Source: Ceratothoa steindachneri (lineage: Eukaryota > Arthropoda > Malacostraca > Isopoda > Cymothoidae). From it: DNA of 64,000 nucleotides. The notes under the pieces were generated by a model. The model was not told the origin of the DNA. It did no database searches and saw only the letters and a program-made list of their open reading frames with translations. Shown here piece after piece: positions 24,770 to 36,399 of the stretch (positions are counted from its first letter, which is position 1; each line of letters begins with the position of its first letter). The stretch spans positions 140,736,355 through 140,800,354 of the forward strand of contig OZ018324.1 in assembly GCA_963969495.1 (NCBI GenBank), written 5' to 3'. A program made the translations under genes and the position numbers.

Positions 24770-25808
24770 TCTCAAAGTGCTAGGAGAATCCTTGGGACTT
24801 TCTGGAAGAAAATTGATTGAGTATATCCAAGAGGAGCAAAGAACAGAAAGAGAAAAGTTAAGAGAAGAAAGGCAAAGAGAAGGAGAAGAAAGAGAAAGAG
24901 AAATTTAACGAGAAGAAAGAGCAAGAGAGGAACTAAGAAGGCAAGCCGAGCTTCACCATAAGCTTGAAATGGCACGCGTACAAGCTGAAACACAATCACT
25001 GAGTGTACGTTCAGAAACCCCGTCCAATCTTACACTTCAGCTGGTAAATTTCAGGGATGGAGAGGATTTCGGAGCATTTTTATTGCACTTCGAAAAGATC
25101 TTTGAAATCAACAACCTGGAATTGGAGGCCGAAGGCATAGTAAGGTTACTGCCCATCTTCAATTCTAAATTGCGCGAAATCTTCATTTCCCTACTAAGTG
25201 TACACTTGACTACAGTACATTAAAAGCTGAGTTATTAGCCGCTCATAATATGACTACCAATTTCTACAGACAGGAATTTCGAGTAGGTCGTATTAAATCC
25301 GGACAGACGTTCCATCAATTCGGATATATTCTACAGAGGAATTTTAAATTCTGGTTAGAATCATTAAAAGTTGCTCCTGACTACGAGTCCTTAACAGACT
25401 TCTTGTTGCGAGATCATTTTTTGGCGTCTCTTCCGAAGAAAGTCCGCGCGTTCGTCAAGGATCGTCGGTGCCTGTCCGTTAAAAGAATGTACCGAAGAAG
25501 CGGATATCTATGTTGCCAGCCATAATTTGTACCCCAAGGAGAAAAGAAATTCTCATCATTCCCCCTACCAGGAAAGAAGGAAGGATTCGCGCCCCTTCAC
25601 AGGAAAGCCAACGAAGTTTTCGGGCCCCGTAAAACCCCAAAACTTCTTCCACTCAAACCAACAAAGGCACATCAAACCTCTTATTAATATTTCTCCAGCA
25701 TCACTCTTCCTTAAGCGACCGATCATATTCTTCACCTGCGGTGTAGAAAACCACATGAGCTGGAATTGCCCCCAAAATTCTAGGCATAAAAACGGACCAG
25801 CCCATTAA
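24770..25808 (+). pseudogene. Gag of the Gmr1-like retrotransposon, broken
   Basis: The frame begins in a purine-rich stretch that encodes a charged Glu/Arg/Lys coiled coil (about 24831-24960), with a stop at 24906. It continues at 24969 with VNFRDGEDFGAFLLHFEKI, typical of the retrotransposon gag domain. A frameshift near 25220 leads to 25250-25525, which has FHQFGYILQRNFKFWL and ends in basic sequence. The last part, 25527-25808, contains FFTCGVENHMSWNC, a CCHC zinc knuckle whose first Cys has become Phe. Gag would form the particle and bind RNA. At least two frameshifts and one stop make it non-functional. Confidence 0.75.
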
Positions 25809-26220
25809 GTACACCAGATTAAGGCCACACCGGCTTCCCCGGTGGTGCAGACCCAAGGATCAACTTCTGCCCCTCCGTCAGGGCACCAGTAAAATTTATT
25901 TTTGCTAAAAATTCCCCGGGAACTTTCAAATTTGAGGAAGTCAGTGTAAACGGCTGCCGAGTATCTAGCTTCGTCAGGGACACAGGGTTCACGTGTTTCA
26001 TCGTGTCCGACGAGCTCCTTCCCCCATTGGTCCTTAACCACGCAAGATTTACGGTAGTACATGAATACCTTGGACGGACGAACTGATTCCGCGTGGTTAA
26101 ATGTTACCTGCAGTGTCAGTATTTTGATGGCTCAGCTGAAGTCATTTCGGCACCTATAAAGTTTTGTTCAGTACTTATAGGGCAGATCACTCAAGTAAGC
26201 TCCGACCCTGTGTTCTAGGC
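25809..26220 (+). pseudogene. Probable protease region, degraded
   Basis: This region lies between the gag zinc knuckle and integrase, where an aspartic protease is expected. I do not see a clear DTG/DSG motif. Residual frames are heavily interrupted and parts may be deleted. The assignment rests on position only. Confidence 0.3.
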
Positions 26221-26499
26221 CACCCTTACTCGAGCCCGAGCAAAGAACGAATCACAGGAGGCCGTCCCCCTCAGAACCCTGATACCGTCGGAATTCTCAG
26301 AGATCCTTAGCCAGGATTTTAGGTCCGCACAAAAGGAGTGTGAGACACTAACACCCTTATGGGATAAGGCCCCAAACAATGACAAGGTATATGGAGCAAG
26401 GTGGTCTACTCTACCCATCCGCCAAGGACAGTAATAACGACGTTACAACCGCCTTATGCCTTCCACAATCACATGTTTTCCTATAGTGCTGAAATTAGC

Positions 26500-27558
26500 T
26501 CTTTACACCATATTTTAGGGTCACTTTAGTCATAACAAAACAGGTCAGCGAATCTTTAAATATATTGACAGAACGGATGCTGCAGCTGACATCTCAAAGC
26601 ATTGTCAATCATTCGATGTGTGTCAAAAGACGTCCGCTAAGTGTTCGGTCAAACCTGCTTCCTTACAAAGGGGACCAGTCATCACTGAACCCTTCTCCAG
26701 ATTGACCATCGACCTGGGGGCCCTATCCCCCCGCTTCGAGTGAAGGGCACAGCTAAATTTTTACTTTGGTTGATTTTGCTACTTGTGACCCGCTGCAGTC
26801 CCCCTTCGCCGAATCGATAGTATTTCATGTGCCGAGGCCCTCATTTCCATCTTTTCAAGGGTAGGCGTCCCCAAGGGAATACTCTCAGACAGAGGACGGC
26901 AATTCAACTTCAAGTTGATGGAGTCCGTAGGGAAGCTGCTCATGGTAACTCCCTTTTTACCACTCCCCTCCGGCCACAGATAAACGAAATGTGAAAAATA
27001 TTAAACGGAAATCTAAAATCAATTATTACGAAGATTTGTGCCAAGCAGCCCTGCGAATGGCACCGATATCTCCCCGTCACCCTGTTTGCCTGTCGAGAAA
27101 TTCCTCAACGCACATTAGGCTTTGCACCGTTCGAGCTCCTTTATGGATGCAATGTACACGGACCACTCAGCATTATAAAGGAGTTGCTAACCAAGCCCCA
27201 ACTGAATCAAGAACTACAGTCATCATACGCCTATGTCTTAGATCTACGCCAGAGGCTCGAGAAATGCGCGAACATCGCCTATGAAAATGACGACGTCAAT
27301 TGGGACAAATATAAAACCTATTTTAATGTCAGATCAGAAGATAGGAAATTTAAGCCCAGTGATGAGGTACTCCTGCTCCTTCCCGCCGCGAGTAATAAAT
27401 TACTAAGCCAATGGAAAGGTGCGTCCCTGTTCCGCGAGGTACGAGGACCGGTAGATTACCTCATTGGTACCCCAGCAGGCGTTAAACTCTACCACGTTAT
27501 CTTATTAGAGGAATACCACCGACGCGCCACTGGAGATACGTTCGTAGCACTAGGCTAA
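26500..27558 (+). pseudogene. Integrase of the Gmr1-like element, broken
   Basis: Plus-strand frames give the zinc-binding part with CQSFDVCQKT (about 26605-26635), then SRLTIDLGGP with the first catalytic Asp (about 26696-26720) and ILSDRGRQF with the second (about 26880-26905). A Glu follows near 26985 in a degraded stretch. From 27120 the frame continues FAPFELLYGCNVHGPLS and 27184-27558 gives the C-terminal part with EVRGPVDYLIGTPAGVKLYH. The D-D spacing, about 60 residues, fits Ty3/gypsy integrases. Stops and frameshifts break it. The important point is its location upstream of the reverse transcriptase; in ordinary Ty3/gypsy elements it lies downstream of RNase H. Confidence 0.85.
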
Positions 27559-27612
27559 AAATCGGCAATTGAAGAGGATTACCCCGCGGAGTCCCTTAAT
27601 GTCATTCAGGCA

Positions 27613-28610
27613 GTGTGCATTCAACCTGATGCCGATTACCCTCTTTCTTTCCTGCCAAGCGAGTCTTTTGAACCCTCTGAGCTGGATATCAACGCGCGGC
27701 TGACACCACATCAAAAGAGTCACCTACAACAATTACTATGTCAGTTCGACGACGTTATTTTGGAGGAGCCTGGATGCGCTGCTAGATTCGAGCATGGCAT
27801 TAAATTGACGGCCTTGGAACCTCTCCGTTCAAAACCGTATCCCATGCTAATTCATTTACGGCAAGCTTTTAACGCCGAAGTAGATAGTAAGATTAGTTTA
27901 GACATAATAGAACCTTCCACCTCTATTTATTGCTCCTCAATAGTCATGGTCAAGAAACCTGATGGCTCTTATCAGATGTGCATCGACTTCAGGAAGTTAA
28001 ATTCGGTAACTGTATTCGACGCTGAGCCCATCGTTTTGGTAGATCAAGACTTTTACCATTTTTAAGACACTAATTTCATCTCAGAACTTGATTTGTGCAA
28101 ATATTACCAAATTTCCCCCCAACCAATGTGAAAGCATATACCGCCTTTGCTACTGAGAAAGGCTTAATGCAATTTAAACACCTTCTTTTTGGCCTCGTGA
28201 CCACTTGCAATAACTATAACCGTCTCATGAAAAGGTTGTTAGATGGACTTCCGAATGTCTCCTTTTACTTTGATAATGTCTACGTCACTACTCGTGAATG
28301 CAATCAATATTTAACTACCCTACTAGCTCTCTTCGAGCGATTGCGCGAAAATGGTCTCACCATTGGCCCCAGCGAATGCTATTTTGCCCACGAAACCATA
28401 AAATACTTGGGTTTTAAAATAGGACAAAGCCAGCTAGGTCCACAGGTGGACAAGCTTAAGGCAATCGCCGACATACCTCTTACGAATACTAAGAAACAAT
28501 TTAGATCATTCCTAGGATCAGCTTCTTACTATGGGCGATTTGTCCCAAATTTCGTTGCAATCTCGGCGCCCGTCAGCACCCTTTTAAAAAAATTCCCCGA
28601 TCGACTATGA
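27613..28610 (+). pseudogene. Reverse transcriptase of the Gmr1-like element, broken
   Basis: The frame 27613-28065 contains the N-terminal RT blocks, with SSIVMVKKPDGSYQMCIDFR at about 27935-27995. A stop and frameshift follow; SELDLCKYYQIS (about 28080-28110) is the block with the first catalytic Asp. The frame 28095-28610 gives MQFKHLLFGLVTTCNNYNRL and then VSFYFDNVYV, where the YxDD motif has become YFDN. KYLGFKIG and SFLGSASYYGRFVPNF are the usual last RT blocks. The enzyme would copy element RNA. Two breaks and the altered active site show that it is dead. Confidence 0.88.
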
Positions 28611-29050
28611 TGGAATTATGTCGCTATTTTGCATTTTAACCAGCTCAAGAGTAAGCTTAATTCTGCCCCCATTTTTTAAGTTGCCCAACCCAGAAAAATC
28701 CTTTGGAATAGGATAGACGCGATCAACGAGGCATTGGGAGTGTACTCCTCCAATATGAGGATGACGAGACGAGTCAGCTATTACCCCGCAAAAAGAGATA
28801 TGTCACTATAGAGAAGGAAGCTGTAGCTATTATTTGGGTTATTAAAAAATTTAAAATGTATTTAATAGGAAAAGAATTTCAGATAGGAACTGGCCTATAT
28901 TCGGAATGTACGACACTCCAATGGCTGAATTATGCACTGGAGTCTACTCATGCAAGAGTATCGATTTAAAATAAATTATATAAAAGGTTCCGATAATGAG
29001 GTTGCTGACACACTCAGTAGGAATGCTTTACCGAATCGTGCAGATTAATT
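28611..29050 (+). pseudogene. RNase H of the Gmr1-like element, broken
   Basis: Scattered frames give EKEAVAIIWVIKKFKMYLIG (about 28811-28870), TTLQWLNYALES (about 28912-28945) and INYIKGSDNEVADTLSRN (about 28970-29025). These are standard blocks of the Ty3/gypsy RNase H, in order, with frameshifts between. It ends the coding part of the element; no integrase follows, consistent with the rearranged pol order. The 29.05-29.65 kb stretch beyond has no visible LTR. Confidence 0.8.
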
Positions 29051-29655
29051 TATAATTCGTAGGATTTGGATTTCCATCTATATATGTATGTATATACCGT
29101 CTTGTACGACTTGATGGATTCTCATGTAATCTAATATAATTAGTTTAATTGAATGTAAATGTAAGAATTTCGTGGCTCAATGTCTCTTTTTTTCCTTTCT
29201 TATGTTCTTACATTTGTACCCATTAATCTCGCTCAGGGATTGAGATTCAGGAAGAGATGATTTTAGTACCAACTGCAATTCGCATGAGTTCTCTTCAATT
29301 GTTTAAAAGATCTGGGTAGTATTCTTTTCAGCGCTTAGTTTTAGACTTACGATTACTTTCATGTTTGCCCACTTAACCCGATCTCACTGGTTAGGCTACA
29401 AAAATCAGGTCTTTTAAATGATCAACAATTTGGGTAAACTTCGGTCTTATGACCAGACATTCTTTTCATGACTTTTGCAAGAGGAGATATAACGACCTCC
29501 GAGGACCAGCGCTCTTTTGATAGCACTTTCCGCATTCCCCTCCTTCAAAATTATTTTATAATGATAACCCATTATAAAATATTATAAAACTACAAACTGC
29601 TCATTTTCATGTAATATTTTGTAAGTTTTGAATCTTTATTATGGTTCTAACACTA
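29050..29655. other. Sequence after the Gmr1-like element, no LTR seen
   Basis: I looked here for a copy of the 23.1-24.6 kb sequence and did not find one. The 3' LTR is either lost or too diverged. No gene is visible. Confidence 0.45.
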
Positions 29656-30985
29656 CAAACTCGTGAACTGATGAATGATAAACTTTCACCTCATATCGTT
29701 TTTTCAATATCAATCTCCTTCCCGCTCCTACATATGACCCTCTGGTAGCGCTACCAGTAATCACTAGGAGACTTTTTCCCTTTGGATTAGGTGGATATAC
29801 TATCACATATAAACACAATAAGTAAATATTTAGTTTTTTCATGCGATTCTCGAACTGGGAGCCTATTAAAGCAGGCTCTTCATCAACCATAAGCACAGTT
29901 AGGATTCAAATCCCAGTCTTTTCATCTCGGATCACATCATAACTTCATTTTCTTGTTGACTGAGCTCCAAAAGACTATGATTCCCAAATCAAAGAAAGAG
30001 AAGAAAATACCAAATTTACCAAGTGAAATATTTGCTGTCTGCAGCATAAATAATTTATATTTCCCTATTTATAAGCAGGTATCACTCTCCAAAGACAATT
30101 TGCATTAGCAGACATCCATCATCCGAACTTACAGGCAGTTTTATTAAGCATTTCTCACTCATATCTTAGTTAAATGGTCTTAAACTTACCCAACGAGTGA
30201 CATTTTGCTTTATTTAAAGAACTCCCAATTTTTTCCTCTCCGAATAAGTTTATGCGTGCCTGGTTTGCGAGAACTCTTACCATTCTCTCGGATAATCATT
30301 CAGCTGCTTACCTCACCATTTGATTCCGATACTCAAAATCTCTTGCATCCTTCCCTGACTTAAACTTCTTTGGCGTTTACAATTAATAGGTTAAGAAAAC
30401 AACCAGCGCCACAGCGCCGCCTACAACCTGCAAAAATAAAGGGCTTAAAGATTAAATTCGATAGTTAGAAAAGTATAGTATTTTTAGCATGCCATTCCAT
30501 ATACACATAATTACATTCATCCACTCGATTGTAAGAAAGATGGCACTCAAACGCTTTCTGGCACTAGAGATCTTGGCAGAGTCAGTGAGACTTATTTATA
30601 AGCTGTCCTTTTTATTTTATTTTTACAGCACGTATTAAATTTTCGAAATGTTTAATCTCCAAATATTCATAATAGAATCTAAAGTAGAGGAGAAGGAGAT
30701 TTATACTCTATTTGGATCAAATGAATTAATTATCATGCAATTAGTCTGAGATAAACATCCAAACAGTTGTACCATTCTTAAAAGAAGTTATATTAGGTCC
30801 AAAATTTGGTATTCCTTATCAAGTACCTTAAAGAATAAAAGTTCGAAGGTGGTGGGAGTCAAGTAAGCTGAGACAAAATTCAGGAATCGACACTATAACA
30901 TGAAAGGCTCTCTTACAGTAAAACCAAACTACTAACCCTGAATCATCATTTCATCAGGGCTTTTAGCTTTATTTAATCTGCCCAG

Positions 30986-32286
30986 GAACCTTAATTCAAG
31001 GCGCGAAATTACATTTATTACTAACAATAAGGGACAAGAACTTTCATGTTGTTCCCACACCGTAAGACAACATACGCTACCAGCCCATGAGTAGAATTTC
31101 CTTCCCAGTTTAGAAACAAAAAATTGGCGCGTGGAGCCTAGCCGACTGGTTGATAAACTAGGCTTCGCCAACCATTAGGAACAGTTTCGGTTCTATTAAA
31201 ATTATAGTAGCTGATTTAAGAAACTGAAAATTAAATTAATCAGAGCATTCATATTTTTTAAATACAAGGGGCGGTCAATAACCTTTGCTTATCGGTAGGG
31301 CAAAACAGAGGAAAGGGGATAATTGTTTGTGGGGGTGTTAGGACAAGTTTTGAAAAGCCAGGACCTGTAGCCGCACGCTCCTGCCTCGTCTATTTAAGAA
31401 GCAGTAGCTAATCGCAGGTCGTCAGTCACAAATCTTTCAACAATGGAGAAGGCTGAGCAACGCGCAATGATCAAACTTTATACTTAGGAAGGACAAAATT
31501 CAAAATAGATCCATGAACGCATGGTTGCAGTGTACACCGACACCGCCATTTCTATGCAACTATTGCTCGCTGCAATAGGGAGGTCCGCCATCATCGTAAG
31601 TCCCTTGAAAATGACCCCCGTCCAGGACGCTCGTCAGATGTGACCAACGAGGACAATGTGGCGCGGATGGAGAGAAGGATCCTTAAAAATTGACAGGGGA
31701 AGGTCGAAGAAATCGAGCGAGAACTTGGAATATTACATGAAAGTGTTATCAACATGATCCACAAAAATTTGCCCATGACCAAGGTCTATGCCCGTTGGGT
31801 CCCTAGAAACCTCACGCCCCATGATCGACTTCTACGTCGTCAAAGTTCGAAGGAGCTGCTGCTCCTGTGCAACCAAGACCAGGTTTGATTCAAGTCACGC
31901 AGATTGACAGGAGATGAAACGTGGGTCCATCAATGGGATCCCGAGCGACTAGTTTTTATTCCGCCAGCTCAAGACTGCACTGCTTGGACGCCGGTTTGGG
32001 GACGATGAAGATGTCCAGCTCGCCGTCCATGAGTGGATTGAACAGCAGTAGGGAGATTTCTGGTTGTCGTGAATTAGAAACCTCAGGGACAAGTGGCGCA
32101 AGTGCATTAAAGTCGAGGGTAGTTATATTGAAAAATAATAAACAGTTTTCCTCATATATCGTTTCTTTATATCCGAATTGCAAAACTGATTGACCACCCC
32201 TCGTATGATTACGATCCTTTATTGATTACGTCTCTGATTGATTCCTTCAGAAAGCTTGTTACGAACTGACCACGAACCTTAATTCA
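30986..32286. mobile_element. Insertion with 13-bp target-site duplication (SINE-like, holding a mariner)
   Basis: The sequence gaaccttaattca occurs at 30986-30998 and again at 32274-32286. The partner block near 20541-20551 runs straight across this point, so the intervening 1.29 kb was inserted. A 13-bp duplication is typical of LINE-driven retrotransposition. Removing the 0.94-kb mariner leaves about 350 bp, a normal SINE size. A possible A box, tagccgactggttga, lies at 31139; a convincing B box was not found. Confidence 0.5.
31265..32203 (+). mobile_element. mariner element, internally deleted (copy 1)
   Basis: TA dinucleotides flank the element (31263-31264 and 32204-32205). The left end starts caaggggcggtcaataacct and the reverse complement of the right end starts cgaggggtggtcaatcagtt, giving inverted repeats of about 30 bp. 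Inside, plus-strand frames start at MEKAEQRAMIK (31443) and continue with the helix-turn-helix part and WVHQWDPE (about 31921-31945), which holds the first catalytic region. The frame then jumps directly to the C-terminal tail (DFWLS...WRKCIKVEG, about 32055-32120). The catalytic core in between is missing, so the element is 939 bp in place of about 1.3 kb. Stops occur as well. It sits inside the SINE-like insertion. Confidence 0.85.
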
Positions 32287-33269
32287 TAGGGTCCGATTTT
32301 ATCTTTATAATGTCATTTGGGCTCTGGAATTAACTTCCTTTAGCAGCCTCATGACATCCTACACTTGCTCTCTGCAAGTCTAACTTTATTGCTCAGTTTC
32401 TGACAAAAAACCTTGGTGATGGTGATCGGGGTCAAGTTTAATTATATATAAATTAGCCTTTGGCCAACATAATGACCAGTTCTATTCACAGTTACTCTAT
32501 CTCTTTCACTACAAATTGACATTATATGTAGATCATATTTTATTGAATTTAAGCCCTAGCCTTTATTTAAGCTGTCTTTAATCTCTTTGATAACTAATAT
32601 TTCTACAATCTTCCTGAGTATACTAAGAATGTTGTTCTTACCTTTCAGTAAACACGGAAAAACAAATTAACAGCCAAAATTTGGAAACAATTTTTACTTT
32701 CAGATTCATCTGCACATCTCTGGGCCTCATTCCCGATTTCACAGATCCAAATTTATGGTATTTATAAAAAAAAATGATTACTAGATTCAAGACGCTCTAA
32801 GATAATTTGTTCGGTTAAGCAAATGAGATTCTGCTCAAGACTCTTATAAGAATTTACTTGACCCCGAAGCATCTAGCAGCTTTCTCAATTCCGAGGGTGG
32901 AGTCTATCTCAGCCATAGAACTATAGCTTGGATTTGCAAGGCGATAGTTTTAGGTGATATCTTATTAGAAAAAGGGCATTACAGAATAACTTAGGCAACT
33001 TCTTCAATACCGCATGCAATTTAACGGTGATGATTCAATCCTAGACTCTTGCTACATTTACTGATTTCTCCTTGTCTCTAAACAAATTTTTCTTTCAAGT
33101 GCTAAAGATACATATATATGATCTGATCTCTATATGCGCGCAAAGGTCCTGTATATTTAGAAAGTGCAAAATGTGTAAGCCATTCGAAAGTGTACGTAGA
33201 ATTTCGTAAGGAAATTAAAATTACCTAAAATTAGAGGTACAATTTTAAGTGTCTTACCCAATAAGAATT

Positions 33270-34870
33270 GGGAGACAATAGAGTTTATCTAAATTATTTA
33301 TAATCCCATCAGATTTGGAATCTGACAAACTCTAAACGCTTTGCCTCTAAACTGAGTTTAATTTTTCCTCTGGGCTCCTCTCAAATCACTTTCTATCCAA
33401 CTTTTCATCTTTGAGTGTGCCTCGATATCTTAAAGTTTCCAACAACTCTCACTTGGTTTTCTCCCAAACACCAAATTATAAATAATCTAACGCCATCTCA
33501 TTAGAACTTTAGTGAAAATAGATTTTATTAATTAAATATTACGAGTGTGGTTCCTTACAGTTTTCAATGTTTTTTATTTTTTTTATCCAATATAATTTAG
33601 CAATTTTATATTTTATGGTTTTAAGATGGGTTAAGTTTAGTGTAAAGTTTGGCGTCTTACGAGTAATGCATTTGCGTAAATTTATGTTATATTTTTAATG
33701 AATTAAGGGAAAAAGGTAATTGTGCATAACTCTTGTATAATTTCTTCCTATGTTATTACATATTTAGCCACCAAACTTATCATTCCAGAGACTTTTCTAT
33801 GAAAGCCTTAAAATGAATGAGACCCAAGTCAACAAAACTTGGGCAGCTCATTTGAATATCTGAATTTTTGTTCGTTTAAATATTTCATTTATTCATTGTC
33901 ACTAAATTTTAAGTTATCTTTTTCTTTTAACCATAATATTATATGGTTTTGACTTTTTATCTTGCTTATTTTCATCAGTTATAATATTACAGTGTATCTT
34001 TCTCAGATATTAGTTTTGTCACATTCTTGAAGACTTATTTTGACATTGTTTTCTTTATTATTTTCAGACTTCAATTAACTTTAACCTGAACGATATATGA
34101 ATTTCAATTATTTACTTTAAAATTCGTTATTTTTCCTCACTTTATTTAGAATTACTGAATATTACATTTTAATTCGATATACGGTATTAAGTTTTCCACT
34201 TTAAATTTTTATAGTCTAGCTGATGATTATGCTGATTGAGTTCCGAATATTTGCCTCGATGGAATTTACCTAACTATTAGAAACCCTTTTAATTTTTAAT
34301 ACACGAATTTAATCTATTATCTTGTCTTATTTAGCCATCAATTATAAAAAAATAAATATAATTCTTCGGCAGTTCTCCAAACAGCCCTGGAACATATTTC
34401 ATTTGTTCCGCTTAATCTCGATGGAAATTATTTATTGGTCTTCAATCCCTGTAAACTTTGTGCTAAATCTAATTTTGATACACAATATTTACTTAGGTAT
34501 AATTCATATTTTCTTAAGCCTTGTCATCTCTATATCATGAACGCTTGTTTCTTAGAGTCGCTGGCAATATTTTAATTCAGCTTTTAGTAACTTTAGGGTG
34601 TTGTTTCTGTCGCTGCCATTGCTATTCTCAAAATTATTTGGGGTTCCAATATATTCAGATTTCTAAATTTTAGACTTTTCATCTCAAATCTCGATTACTT
34701 GAAAGTGCTTTTACTTTGTTACAAGGATATTATCCCTTTTTGGATGAATAGCATTAGCTTAGAAGATTATTCTAATAATTCTTTTTAAAATTATTTGGGT
34801 TAATGACTATATTATCGGCTTTCGTTAAATTTATGTAATGTTCCTTTAGTGTGAATATGTCTTCTATATA
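33270..34870. other. AT-rich sequence without recognisable genes
   Basis: Very AT-rich. Short frames occur at 34322-34540 (plus) and 34963-34772 (minus). The latter contains LTKADNIVINPNNFKKNY, faintly like the start of a Penelope or LINE reverse transcriptase, but the match is too short to rely on. Confidence 0.4.
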
Positions 34871-34877
34871 TTTAATG

Positions 34878-34900
34878 TATATATATATATATATATATAT
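34878..34900. repeat. (TA)n microsatellite, short
   Basis: TA run of about 22 bp. Confidence 0.9.
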
Positions 34901-35034
34901 GAAAAAACTCACAAAGTGCACGTGAGTCAAAGTTATGCAGATACACCCACAAAGGAAAAGCAAAAAAGTATCTTGAACGCTGATTTTTTTGTTCTTAGAG
35001 ATCTTTTCAAGAAATGAACAGGATGCTGGACATA

Positions 35035-35937
35035 CGATGGGCGGTCAATAAGTTTTGCAATTCGGATATAAGGAAACGAGATATGAGGAAAAGTGTTTTA
35101 TAAATTTTTAATATAACTACCCTCGGTCTTCAATGCACTTGCGCCACTTGTTCCTGAGGCTTCAAATTCCCGACAACCAGAAATCTCCTGACTGCAGTTC
35201 AAGACACTCCTGGACGGCGAGCTAGACATGTTGTTCGTCCCCAAACCGGCGTCGAGGCAGTGCAGCCTTGAGCTGGCGGAATAAAAAGTAGTTGCTAGGG
35301 ACCAGATCTGGACTTTAGGGGAGATGGTTGAGCTCCTCAAATCCGCACTCGCGCAGGGCAGCTTGTGCAACTCTGGCCTTGTGGACTTTGACAACGTTGA
35401 AGTCGATCATGGGGTGTGAGGTTTATAGGGACCCAACGGGCAGAGACCTTGTTCATGGTTAAAGTGATATTCCAAGTTCTCGCTCGATTTCTTTGACCTT
35501 CACCTATCGATTTTCGAGGATCATCCTCTTCACACGGGCCACATTGTCCTCGTTGGTCACGTCTGACGGGCGTCCTGGACGGGGGTCATCTTCAAGGGAC
35601 TCACGACCACGGCGGAACGCCCCATTCCAGCGAGCATTGGTTGCATAGGAAGAGGCGGTGTCGGTGTACACTGTAACCATGCGTTCATGGATCTCTTTTA
35701 CATTTTGTCCTTCCTTGATCAAAAATTTGATCACTGCGCGGTGCTCAACCTTTTCCATTGTTGAAAAAATTTGTGACTGACGATGTGCCATCAGCTACTG
35801 CTTCTTAAATAGAGGAGGTAGGAACGTGCGGCTGCAGGTCCTCACTTGTCATAACTTTTCCTAACATCCCCACAAACAGTTATCCCCGTTCCTCGGTTTT
35901 GCCCTTCTGATTCGCAAAATTTATTGACCGCTCCTTG
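35035..35937 (-). mobile_element. mariner element, internally deleted (copy 2)
   Basis: TA flanks the element at 35033-35034 and 35938-35939. Its ends match those of copy 1: cgatgggcggtcaataagtt at the left and, reverse-complemented, caaggagcggtcaataaatt at the right. On the minus strand the frame 35791-35504 encodes the N-terminal DNA-binding part (MEKVEHRAVIKFLIKEGQNV as the second start, then SLEDDPRPGRPSDV). The frame then breaks; ARWVP and HDRL are followed directly by VHKARVAQAALRE (about 35390-35350), so the DE-containing core is deleted. The deletion ends differ from those of copy 1. It cannot encode an active transposase but keeps both ends. Confidence 0.87.
35504..35758 (-). pseudogene. 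mariner transposase N-terminal domain
   Basis: Open frame of about 85 codons from MEKVEHRAVIKF to RMILENR. It covers the paired helix-turn-helix DNA-binding part (residues about 5-75) including the GRP linker PRPGRPSDV. It is the best preserved coding segment of mariner copy 2. On its own it could at most bind element ends; nothing shows that it is expressed. Confidence 0.8.
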
Positions 35938-36399
35938 TACCTTGTGTTCCTAATATGAAACTAATGTTAGGCCAAAAAAATTACTAGTTTTACCCTATAA
36001 CCATATTTTTATTAAATTACCTAGTTTACTTAGGACTCTGAACATAAATGTTATTTTTAAGTACGAGAACACAATTTATCGTATCTTTGTCAAAAGTTTA
36101 ACCCCCGTAACCCTGCATTATTTATTCGATAGGCTGCAACAAAAATGAAAAATGATATTATGGACAAACCGGAAAAGAACTGAATGTACGGGTTTAGGCA
36201 ACATGAAGCCAATGTACGTAATCACAGTGAACAATCTATGGTTTTTTTCTACATATGTACAATCATAACCATAGCATTAACTGGAACATTGCCAAACCAG
36301 TCATAAAATGCACTAATTATATTTCGAGAAAAAATATTAGAATGTATCTCCATCAAAGCGTTCCGAAGTTTTAACCTTAGCCCTGGTTTGTTCAGGCTA

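Larger units (their letters stand above)
29660..33270. repeat. Duplicated block, copy 2 (partner at 19.2-23.0 kb)
   Basis: Second, diverged copy of the block at 19215-23025, in the same orientation. It lacks the TTAA-flanked element and instead contains a 1.29-kb insertion at 30999-32286 that itself holds a mariner. The two copies flank the Gmr1-like element region. Confidence 0.7.

Noticed and set aside
29050..29650. 3' LTR of the Gmr1-like element
   Set aside because: No similarity to 23.06-24.62 kb was visible by eye, so I did not annotate one.
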